DNA from: Kingdonia uniflora
Lineage: Eukaryota > Streptophyta > Magnoliopsida > Ranunculales > Circaeasteraceae
Direction of reading: 5' to 3'
Assembly (NCBI GenBank): GCA_014058105.1
Contig: JACGCM010001161.1
Coordinates: 1,116,001-1,180,000 of the forward strand
DNA length: 64,000 bases
Numbering within the stretch: position 1 is the stretch's first letter; every line of letters starts with the position of its first letter. Shown here piece by piece: positions 1 to 8,662 of this stretch. The translations under genes were made by a program, and so were the position numbers. Under the pieces are notes generated by a model. The model saw nothing but the letters and a program-made list of their open reading frames with translations, was not told the origin of the DNA and searched no databases.

Positions 1-1
1 A

Positions 2-367
2 GTTGGGAAGGTTTCCTACAAGCTTCAATTACCTTCCCACCTTCGCTTCATCCATCTAGTATTTCATGCCAGTGCTCTAAAGCCTTACCACCAAGACAAG
101 GAAGATCCAAGCAGAAGTACCGTCAGGCCTCATGTTCCGCTCAAGCTAGTCAACTCAAGCGGAGTTCCAGAGAGTGTTCTTGCTCACAGAGCGACCCATG
201 TTGACTCGGACACCAAAGAGAAAGTCTGCGAGTACCTTGTGAAGTGGAAGGATCTGCCAGATACAGAAGCCAGCTGAGAGCACCATGATTCTCATCCCCT
301 TCTGGTCCGACTAAGGAAGATTAAAGCCAAACGAGAGAGGAAAGAGAACAGGCAGATGCGGAAGTAA
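2..367 (+). pseudogene. 3' end of a Ty3/gypsy chromovirus polyprotein (integrase tail plus chromodomain)
   Basis: Reading from base 2 gives the end of a gypsy integrase (VGKVSYKLQLP, then a segment resembling the usual FHVS.LK motif) followed by a chromodomain with the typical CEYLVKWKDLP core. The chromodomain normally continues with a Trp-Glu pair; here the Trp position is a TGA stop, after which a basic tail (KIKAKRERKENRQ) is still readable to the TAA at about 365-367. The rest of the element lies outside the window. This is a dead fragment on the plus strand. Chromodomains in such elements help steer integration to chromatin. Family assignment is firm at the level of gypsy chromovirus; the sub-lineage cannot be told. 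Confidence 0.8.
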
Positions 368-1214
368 AAGAAAAAGTCGACGAGGGCGTCTCCAAGCTGA
401 GTGGGAGAGAGTCTGACGCCCAGGCTTTGTAAATACTATCCTTAGGTTGTTAGAAAGCTTTGTACAAATTTTTATTTATTTTTGTAAATGTTAGCTTAGG
501 AAAAAAGGGGAGTACGCTTCGTCTCCACTTTTGATATTTCCTTTTAGAACTTAGTTGTTTTCCATTTTGCTATATATGTAGAGGACTTGTATCCAATACA
601 CCCAAGAAGGAATTTAAGCTTGTAATAGTGTTTTGTACTAGTTGTTGATATATGAATGAAATGATGCTTTCAAAGACCCTTTGTACAGTGTTTGTGTTGC
701 CTTGAGATTATGTGATATTTTGCGATGTTGTCTTGCTAAACGATTGAAAGAGATTAGTAATTAGGCTTACTTGGGACAGGTGTCTCGAGTGCCGCATGTG
801 CCAAGCAGTTGAAAAAAAATTCAGCAATAGGTTTTATGTTTCTTTCACTGCTGATATTTTTTTTTTCAGAAAACCAAATTGAGCAAAAAAAATTCAACCA
901 AGAATACATGCTTAAAAAAAATTCAGCACTTGAAGAACATTTCATTGCCTCAATTGCCCTTGTCTTCAACGCCTCACTCCATCAAGCAGGTGCTCTCTCT
1001 CCCTAGTTCAAATTCCTCGTTCTCGCATACACGAATTGGATCAAGGCGTTAGGTTCCACATCCCCTCCTCTCTCTAACGATACCTCTATCTAGCAGGTTG
1101 GTAACTCTCTCTCCCTCTCTCTAGAATGGTGGAATTGGGTTGTTTGGATTTGGGGTTGATGATGTGCAAATGGGATTATCTTCTTTGAATTTCATGTACC
1201 CTAATTTGTGTAGT
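368..1214. other. Non-coding sequence after the chromovirus tail, possible LTR remnant
   Basis: A purine run (about 495-511, GGAAAAAAGGGGAG) follows the chromodomain reading frame at the distance expected of a polypurine tract. A TATA-like motif (tatatat near 570) lies downstream, so part of this stretch may be the 3' LTR of the same element. I could not find a clean TG..CA boundary. The rest is A- and CT-rich with no convincing gene; the two small opposed ORFs around 754-1006 look like chance readings of A-runs. Confidence 0.35.
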
Positions 1215-1745
1215 TTAGCCCTTTAACATTTGGGGTTGATGATGTGCAAGTGGGGTGTTGTTTTGATTGTCATTTGTGTAGATTTGATGAATTACTGAAT
1301 CTTGTATCAATTTGAATGATGATGTTCCTTTCGTGAGAATTTTGTTGTTCCTTTCAATCCAAATATGGTAGATAAAAGCATTTAGAGAGGCATTTAGAGT
1401 AAGCTTTTTAGAGATGCAGTCCAGATTTGTACCTTTAAACTGAAACTTTGCCCACTGTACCTCTTCTTCCCAGTTCCCAGGATTTATTCTGTACCCCATT
1501 TTGTTGTTTAGTTGTTGCCATATGTTCTTTGAAAATTCACAATCACCAAAGATATGGTTCTCATTCTCATTTGCTCTCCCACATAACACACAACAAGACT
1601 GCTCAACAATGCCCCCATTGAACCATGTTATCTTGAGTTTAAGCGTATTGTTTATAGCCAGCCACCCAATAAAATTATGCTTTGGTATGTTCCCAGTGTA
1701 CCATATAATATGAGTCCAATCAACCCTTTCTTTGGTATGTCTCAA
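1215..1745 (-). pseudogene. LINE (non-LTR retrotransposon) fragment, reverse-transcriptase zinc-binding (zf-RVT) domain
   Basis: The minus-strand frame reads 176 residues with the plant LINE zf-RVT pattern: VDWTHIIWYTGNIPKHNFIGWL, then a CxxC...H...C cluster (CCVLCGRANENENHIFGDCEF) followed by KNIW. In L1-type plant elements this domain sits at the C-terminal end of ORF2, after the reverse transcriptase. The fragment lacks the endonuclease and catalytic RT. A second minus-strand piece at 2567-3067 carries the region that normally precedes it, so both probably come from one broken element. Confidence 0.75.
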
Positions 1746-1765
1746 GTGGTTATAAGTTTCCTTTA

Positions 1766-1948
1766 TTGTGTACTCCCTTTGTCAGCAATGATCCATACCA
1801 CTTCATCCTGGTGCAAAGAGGCATTCTGAACCAGTCCTTATGCAATCAACGCAGAAATGCCCATGAAAGTAATGAACACTTATTCATGGATTGTGAGTAT
1901 GCAGTAGAGCTAGCAGTAGAAATTTGTGTAGCAGATTCAGTATTGTGA
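1766..1948 (+). other. Plus-strand reading resembling a second, inverted zf-RVT scrap
   Basis: The short frame contains NAHESNEHLFMDCEYA, which has the H(L/I)F.DCE core seen in the neighbouring minus-strand zf-RVT domain, but on the opposite strand. It could be a scrap of another LINE in inverted orientation. The match is short and only one of the two CxxC cysteines is visible, so this is tentative. Confidence 0.3.
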
Positions 1949-2566
1949 AGTCTCAGAGTCTCAGTATTATTGTTGTTCTTCTCTCTGCTAGTAGTACTGG
2001 CAATGTTAGTGGGTACTAAACTAGTGCTTAGATCTCCTGCACTTGTTTCAATATTAGCAGTCATGTTAGTTAAAATTCTCATCCACATTGGTGAGAGCTT
2101 GAAAGCTGGAAGTGGTGGCAATTGACTGGTTGGTGGTCATAGGAAGAGTGTTTTTGGTTTTGCCTATATGTTTGGGTGTTTCCCATAGCACCTCCATATG
2201 TTATTTCTGCATCTATTATTTACTCATGTTACTCATGTTATTTCTGCATATGTTACTCATGTTATTTATGCATCTGTTATTTTGGAATGAGCTTGCCACC
2301 CCATTACTCTTTACTGTAGTAACTCTTTACTTTGATCCTTGTGGAGTGTTGTTTCAGTATTCTCCACATTATTTGTATTCTCCAAGGCAATTGGTTATTG
2401 TTAAAACTCAGCTACATAAGCTGTAGTATTTGGCAGATTCACAGAGATGACCTGCTTTGATGACTTGTAAATCTTGAATTCTGTTATTCATAATGCCAAG
2501 ACATCCATATTTTGCCTCCCTGCCCACTGTTTGAAGTATAAAGTTGGCCATGGAATACTGAATTTT

Positions 2567-3067
2567 TTAGCTACAAAAGCTAGCTGGCCATGGAAGGTCT
2601 GGTTTTGTGTAAAGTTGCATGGTCTGGCATAACCCTTTTGGCTGGATCAAATTACCCTCAGAAGCATAACCCTTGTCACCTTCAGCTTCAAAATTCTTTT
2701 CATTTACAAGATCACCCACCACTGTCTCTTCATTTGTCTTTTCCACCAATTCAGTAATACCATTTTCCTGCACAATGTTGAAGTGATTGGTTTGAGAGAA
2801 AATTAAACCAGTTGTTTGATCTTCATATATACCATCATCCAGCTCAACAATTAAACCAGTTGTTTGAGAGAAAATTAATACCATTTTCCAAATAGAACAG
2901 CCCTTTGTGTACTCAATAGCCTCACCATGTTTATTAAAGAACTTGGCATTGATAAGGTTAGCCCAATCACTATCAGAGGTAACCACCGACCAGGCTTGTT
3001 TCATAAGCATAGTAGTGTTCGTTTCTCTGGCATTGATAAGCTTATAATATGCTTCTAACTTTACCAT
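2567..3067 (-). pseudogene. LINE ORF2 fragment, thumb/connection region before zf-RVT
   Basis: The minus-strand frame includes NTTMLMKQAWSVVTSDSDWANL followed by INAKFFN and GCSIWK. This matches the segment of plant L1-like ORF2 proteins between the reverse transcriptase and the zinc-binding domain (N.A.LMK..W....S.W..v..AKyf....SsiW). Further along the frame, the residues after SIWKM do not fit the family, and a 26-bp stretch is duplicated (near 2793 and 2850), so the piece is rearranged. It lies upstream, in minus-strand sense, of the zf-RVT piece at 1215-1745, with about 800 bp of foreign sequence between. Confidence 0.65.
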
Positions 3068-3300
3068 AATTGAAACAGATACACCCTCCTGAACTGTCTG
3101 TTGCTAGTGCGGTAGGTAAACCAGTTTGTCTAGTTAGTTACCATCTTTTAGCATAGCATGCATAACATCTTTTAGCATATGATCCAAGGGCTATAACATA
3201 GCATAATATCTTTTAGCATAGCATCTTTTATCATTGTGATATACTGTATGCAGAATGTATTGCTGACATTTTTGTTTTGATTTCTTCATCAGGTTTTACC

Positions 3301-3528
3301 ATGCCTCCAAAGAATAAGAAGACTTAGCAAGAAGTGACTTGTGACCCAAGCCAAGATACTCCCAAACACGCAAAACAACTTAATAGTGAGATGTTGTACA
3401 CTTATCTTGTATTATGCAAGCGTGAACTTGACACAAGTAAATATGCGGGGTCTAGACTTTCGAAAGCCTCTTGGGCCAAGATTAAGGAGGAGTACAATAC
3501 AAAATTATCTTGTTTTTCGGATTTATAA
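3301..3528 (+). pseudogene. Fragment of a Myb/SANT-like DNA-binding domain (plant PIF/Harbinger-associated type)
   Basis: From the ATG at 3301 the frame gives a short basic N-terminus, an in-frame stop near 3325-3327, then a domain reading LNSEMLYTYLVLCKRELDT, KYAGSRLSKASWAKIKEEYNTK. This resembles the Myb_DNA-bind_3 domain found in plant L10-interacting-MYB-like proteins and in the accessory protein of PIF/Harbinger transposons (hhLc..E...g....g.l...gW..i...fn). The frame ends where a splice donor could lie, but no continuation was found. With the stop and no further exons it is best seen as a fragment, possibly from a transposon. Assignment rests on pattern only. Confidence 0.4.
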
Positions 3529-3539
3529 ACTATGTTGAT

Positions 3540-4690
3540 GTTCGACTATTTGCTATTTTAGACTATATTGGGTTGTGTTATCTTAAGATTCGTACTTCAG
3601 ACTATCTTTAATGCTTATGATCTGTATAAACCATTTTGTGCAATGATGTCTGTTGTATGTCTATTTTGTCCATTCATTTTTGTCTATTTTGTGTAATAAT
3701 GCATTTTGTATATCCATTTTGTGCAATGATGTTTTTTGTATGTACATTTTGTCATTTTGTTCAAACAGAGAGGGGCAGACAAAAGTTCAAAGTCTATTTG
3801 AACTTTTGTTTATTCGAATATGCTTCAAGTTGTGTTCTTTTATAACAAAGGTATTTAAGACATTTATCAGTTTTACCAGTTTTCAGCACTTCTTAGAAAA
3901 GAAACACCATAACTTATTCAACAATTCAGCATTCAACACTTGAATTTTTTTTCAGCATTATGCACTTGAAAAACAAACGCCACCTAACAGAAGATGAGTT
4001 GTTTTAAAGCGCACCGTGATGCGTATTTTATATATTAGTCTCATGGGATGTTTATTATAAAGTTAGGATTTGGTTAAGCCTTAGAGTTAAATTGTTCATA
4101 GCAAGAAATTTAGGGTTTTGCTCTTGAGAAATTTTTTGGGTTTATTTTGTAGGATTTCTTGTTGAGGATAATCTGTAAGGGTAGAGGTGAGGTTGAGAGA
4201 CCTCTGAAACTTTTTGTAACCCTTAGTTTGATAATAGATTCGTGGTGCTTGTTCGGGTGGTTTTGATCATTTTGGGTTTTCACCTCAATTGAAATCTTGT
4301 GTGCGTCTATTGCTTTGGTATGAATTTTTTGTGATTAGAGTTAGATCTTCAAGTTCTTGCTTATTAAAATTGCATTTCCGCGTTGCAATTGGCCACTAGT
4401 TTCCCAACAAGATGTTGTCCATAGCCTTTCTTATTATGTTAGGCATAATTATTATCAATTATTAATTATTATTTTTGGGAGATAATCCCGTTTTATGAGG
4501 TCAGCAAAGCACCAATGCTGGTTGAACTCACCAACTCCTCCAAGAATGGCTGAAGGTAGAGACATGTTGCCTCGACAAAGCATGATACCAAACTCAACAT
4601 TTACATATGTCAGCAACACTAAATTGCCACATGAACTTCTGATTGTTACAGTAGTTAATAGTAGATAATAATGTAACATAGATCACAATG
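3540..4690. other. AT-rich intergenic repeats, with a possible copia LTR remnant
   Basis: At about 3631-3760 a CATTTTGTGCAATGATG-like unit recurs imperfectly. From about 4010 to 4410 the sequence reads like the end of a copia-type LTR: untranslated-leader-like text, then GCATTTCCGCGTTGCAATTG and ending CCCAACA. No primer site or matching second copy was found, so this is a suggestion only. No coding region is recognised in 4455-4690. Confidence 0.25.
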
Positions 4691-4740
4691 TCATTACCAA
4701 TGTCACTGACTTTAAGGCTACAAAAGACAATGACTTTAAG

Positions 4741-4871
4741 GTTACACTTGGGATTGTTCATGCTAAGAAAGCTAACACGTTTATCTTATCTTATTAAGTG
4801 GTTATTAAATGGTTACACTTGGGATCGTTCATGCTCAGAAAGCAAACACGTTTATCTTATCTTATTAAGTG
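4741..4871. repeat. 60-bp tandem duplication
   Basis: Bases 4741-4800 and 4812-4871 are near-identical copies of one 60-bp unit (starting GTTACACTTGGGAT and ending TTATCTTATTAAGTG) separated by 11 bp. They differ at a few positions. The second copy runs straight into the 24-bp array that follows. Confidence 0.9.
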
Positions 4872-4950
4872 ACGATTGTTTGAAGAAAAAAAGTGACGAT
4901 TGTTTGAAGAAAAAAAGTGACGATTGTTTGAAGAAAAAAAATGACGATTG
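4869..4950. repeat. Minisatellite, 24-bp unit, about 3.4 copies
   Basis: Unit GTGACGATTGTTTGAAGAAA plus further A, starting at 4869, 4893 and 4917, with a final degenerate copy from 4941. The run of A makes it open in one frame, but there is no reason to think it is coding. Confidence 0.9.
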
Positions 4951-5080
4951 ATTCAACTTCAATATATAAGTTGCCATTTTAGACCATTTTTGTTGAAGAT
5001 ATTATTAACAAGTTATAATCGAACCCGGCTTGAGTGAGGTACCATGCACCTATCTCTCTCGTGGCCCCTCTAAAAATATG

Positions 5081-5237
5081 ATGTGTATTTTTTTTACTCA
5101 TAGAAAACACATCTAATCTATTAATTAATTGTATTTTTCTCTACCAAATCTACCCCTGATATGTGTATTTTTTCTACTCATAGAAAACAAATCTAATCTA
5201 TTTATTAATTGTATTCTTCTCTACCAAATCTACCCCT
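5081..5237. repeat. 80-bp tandem duplication
   Basis: Copy one starts at 5081 and copy two at 5161, both beginning ATGTGTATTTTTT and ending CTCTACCAAATCTACCCCT. A handful of mismatches separate them. Confidence 0.9.
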
Positions 5238-5414
5238 ATCAAGTATCAACAACACCGATTAAGTCAAATTGCCATCCTTATTTAATATTAAATCGGCTTG
5301 CCTTGAAAAAAGAAAAAAGAAAAAAGAAATACACTTTTCCTATTTAATATTAATAAAATATTAAAGAGAACATCCATTTTGTGGTAAAATATTAGTAATA
5401 TGGGGACGGATTCG

Positions 5415-5458
5415 GGGACCTTAAAGGGGCACTAATATTAGTGCTCCTTTAAGGTCCC
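5415..5458. repeat. 44-bp spacer-less palindrome
   Basis: The left arm (5415-5436, GGGACCTTAAAGGGGCACTA then AT) and the right arm (5437-5458) are reverse complements with one mismatch and no loop. A further partial arm, GAGGACCTTAAAGG, follows at about 5465. It may be the fold-back remnant of a small transposon. Confidence 0.9.
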
Positions 5459-5559
5459 TTATTCGAGGACCTTAAAGGATAAATTGAAATTTGAGGGGAT
5501 TTCCTATATAGGGAATGAGTTAGATATTAGGTGGCATCTCACTCCCTCTCTAATGATGG

Positions 5560-5762
5560 GCACTCTCTCTCTCTCTTCACGTGAGCCACATAAACTCTCT
5601 CTCTCTCTCCATTCAAATAATTTTTATCTCTCTCTTCTCCCTCTCTGTCAATATCTTTCTCCCTACCACAACAAAAAAACATGGGGATAACTATGGCGAT
5701 TTTGAAAATTTAAATTCGTACATCTCTCCATTTTTCTCTCTTTTTGTGTGTGTGTGTGTGTT
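5560..5762. repeat. CT-rich microsatellite and (GT)n
   Basis: Interrupted CTCTCT runs occur from about 5560 to 5655, followed by a GT dinucleotide run at about 5745-5761. No gene is recognised in 5760-6630. That stretch contains a CT-rich strip and the repeat end described under the Helitron entry. Confidence 0.7.
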
Positions 5763-6630
5763 AGCAGAAAGAACTCAACAATCTAAACCCTTGGTTTCAG
5801 TAGTTCTCATGTGTGTGTTTGTTGAATTTATAGGTTAGATCTGATTCTATATAACATTTGAAATTTTATGTGCTCGTATTTAATGTATTTCGAGAAATTA
5901 AATCAGAACTATTATTATCAATCATTGATCTAGGAATAATGAGATATAATTAATAGTTATGACAATGAATTAAATGACACAAATAATTGTTCACCATGTA
6001 GAAACTCCTTACTAAGGAGAAAAACCACAGGTCGTTGTCGATGAACACGACAACCAAAAATCCTCTAATAAAAAAAGTTGTAATCTGAATTACACTTACA
6101 GACTCGATAACCTTGTCTCTTGATTATCTCTCTTCTGATCCATGCTTCACGACCTTTCTCCTTCGTTCTCGCGACGACGCTCCTTGATCTTACAACAATG
6201 ATCACACTTCTCGAATCACTCTGGAAAGGTATGTGGGAAGTATAATTAACTCACTCAACATCAACCTCAAGTTTTTAGGTTTTCGATCGATGTTAATTAG
6301 TCTCTCTGATAAAGGATATCAAGCTCTCAAAAATAAACTTTGCTTAGAAAGATAGAGGGAGGCACTGATGGGAGAGATGAAGAGTTATGAGAGATTGAGA
6401 GATAAAGAGATAAAGAGTCGGGCTTAAGATGGGAGAGATAAAAGAGAAGCAATAAGACTTAACTACCCTTTTATGTGTTATATCAAAAGTACCCCTAAGC
6501 ATGAGAGTAGAATGAATCTAGGCCGTCCATCTCTCTCTTTCTCACAAATCCTAGCCCCTCTTTATCTTTGAGACAATGACAAACTTGTCTATTTGAAAAA
6601 TAATATTGTGTAATGTAATATAGATATAGA

Positions 6631-8498
6631 CTAGTATTACCCGTGGCTTGCCACGGTAACAATGTCAATGCGCCTTCGGCACTACCCGTGACTATGTTAA
6701 CGCGCCTTCGACATTACCCGTAAGATCAATGTTCATGGCTGAATAAAATTACACTTAAACCTATTTATCTCCCTCGATGAAAACTAAATCACTACTCGTA
6801 ACAAAAAGTAAATATCATTTGTCCCCCGTTTTTTAGATTAGGTAGGCACATAATGTCTCCATAATATTATGTAATAGATTTTTATTATTAGTGTTATTTT
6901 TCTTTAAAATATATGTATCACATTGTTTTGGTATATTGAGGATATATCGGACTATATATTGGTAGAATTCAATATTTTGATCATTGAGTAGTACTGTAGT
7001 AGTACCTTATAAATTCGTGGCCATTGGCAATAGTTGTAGCCTTGACTATCTCAGCTTCGGTTGCATTATCTTTGTCGCAACTGATGTTTTCGGGAATTGT
7101 ACATGCAAAGAGCGTAGGTTCCTAACTAACCAATGCAATATGTGACCTTTGAGCTCAAAGGGTCGAAGAGTCTCTGAATTAATCCGATAATGGTGGATTT
7201 TCCCGACCCACTTTGTCCAACCAATGCAACAATAGTCATTGGTTGAACCTTGAGGCTCAGACCAACAAAGATTATTTGCTTAATTAAGCCTTGATAGGTA
7301 ACAAAAATCAACCTCTTTCAGTTCTATTTCACCGTTTATCTTTTCTGGCTTCAGCCCATTTGGATCATCTGAGTCCATCTTACTGTACCTTTCTAAGATT
7401 GAAAAAACTAATTTTATGGCATCAGTCTCCTTTGATAGGTATGATGTTATTGTTCCTGCCTCAGCTATTACTCTCCCCGTGGTTACCAAATTGAAAAACA
7501 TCTGAAAGAGGTACTTACAGGTGATTGTTCCATGTAATAACTGAGTCCCCCGTACCACAAAATTAGGCCAATATTAGTAGCAGTGAGGAATTGTGTAATA
7601 AAGAGTTCAAGACCTGCGTACCAAGACTGCTTTTGGCTTTCCCTCTTTGGTTCTTCAAGAGTAACCTCAAATAATCCCATAATCTTCTTCTCAACGGAAA
7701 ATATAGCAATGTTCCAGTGATTTGAGATTGCTTTACTGGCTAGCTTGCTACTATTACTCTGTGCTTGCAATACCTTCATTGACATACTCTTCATCAGAAC
7801 TTCTCTTGCATAGAATCAACCAATGATGAGTGGTTGAAGAGCGAGTTTCCAAGTCAATATCAATGCAAGTGTAACAACTATAATTTGATAATCAAAACCC
7901 TAACCCTAAATCAAACTCAATTGTTTTGTCTCAATGATCGACAACATCTGAAATTGCATCCCCTATAATGAAAGCAAAATCCTAAATCACAGAGATTGAT
8001 TCATGATAGAAATCCTAAATCACAGAGATTGATTCATGATAGAAATCCTAAATCTCCAAATTGATTCATGATAAGAGAGAGATGTTGTGGGAGAAAAAGA
8101 GAGAGGCTCTAATCTCTGAGTGAGAGAGTTTTTAAAGAGAAATGGGAGAGGCACTGATCTAAGAGTCGGGATGAAAGGTTGTTTGGATAAAAGGTTTTAT
8201 ATGGAGAGATGGGAAAAAGAGAGATGGAAGAGAGAGAGAGATAAGAGTCGGAATGAAAGGTTGTTTGGCTATTGTATGTTTAGACTGAAGTGCCTTTATT
8301 TAGTGTTTTGTCTAAAGTACCCTTAAGCATATTAGCCATGCCAAAATTTAAACGGATCTCGTCGGTTGATCTCTCTCTTTCCCACAAATTTCCACAAAAG
8401 AACATTAAATCCCAGCCCCTCTTCATCTTTGAGACAATGGTAAACTTGTCTATTTGAAAAACACTATTGTGTAATGTAATATAAATTTAAGGGAGAGA
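6631..8498 (-). mobile_element. Helitron-like element carrying a captured ABCB gene fragment
   Basis: On the minus strand the low-coordinate end has a Helitron-like 3' terminus: a GC-rich hairpin (CCGTGG, loop, CCACGG at 6641-6656), a 6-nt spacer, then CTAG (6631-6634) followed by T. The far end is set less surely at a TC preceded by A (8497-8498). Just inside it is a sequence (ATATTACATTACACAAT, then TTTTTCAAATAGACAAG) that recurs immediately beyond the CTAG, at about 6550-6630. That recurrence looks like the 5' end of a second, head-to-tail Helitron of the same family. The interior holds an ABC transporter fragment in the same orientation, as expected of gene capture. No Rep/helicase gene is present, so the element is non-autonomous. 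The 5' limit is approximate. Confidence 0.55.
7010..7895 (-). pseudogene. ABC transporter B family (MDR/P-glycoprotein-like) fragment
   Basis: Minus-strand frames read, in order: transmembrane segment (LALILTWKLALQPLIIG), intracellular coupling region (MKVLQAQSNSSKLASKAISN), more membrane-domain sequence, the linker ILERYSKMDSDDPNGLKPEKI before the nucleotide-binding domain, the Walker A motif [20 protein letters not shown] (about 7160-7225), then the Q-loop region EPTLFACTIPENI (about 7070-7110). This is the second half of a plant ABCB exporter. It is broken by in-frame stops (one after IIG near 7815, one before EPTLFA near 7108), frame changes and loss of the segment between Walker A and the Q loop. 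Walker B and the signature motif are absent. It lies inside the Helitron-like element and is non-functional. Confidence 0.8.
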
Positions 8499-8623
8499 TT
8501 AAATTTGTTGTCTATGAGTTGTTATAAGACACGGCATATTTTCGGTGGGGCCTCACGTAGAGATAGTTACATACGAACCTCATGCAAGCCGGGTTCTAAT
8601 CTCAATAGTTATCACCTCAAATC

Positions 8624-8630
8624 TATATAA
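8624..8630 (+). promoter_or_regulatory. TATA box of the CYP82-type gene
   Basis: TATATAA lies 33 bp upstream of the start codon at 8663. With a usual 25-30 bp spacing the transcription start would fall only a few bases before the ATG, implying a very short 5' leader. The Helitron-like element ends about 125 bp further upstream, so most of the promoter beyond the core would be transposon-derived. Confidence 0.55.
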
Positions 8631-8662
8631 ATCCAGCTCCAACTCTTATCAGCTTAGACAAT

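Noticed and set aside
754..1006. Opposed small ORFs on both strands
   Set aside because: Poly-A/T composition keeps both strands open. No domain is visible.
6034..6069. Helitron-like 3' end on the plus strand (hairpin GTTGTCG...CGACAAC, 10 nt, CTAA, T)
   Set aside because: The spacing fits, but the stem is short and weak and there is no matching 5' end or family copy. It could be chance.
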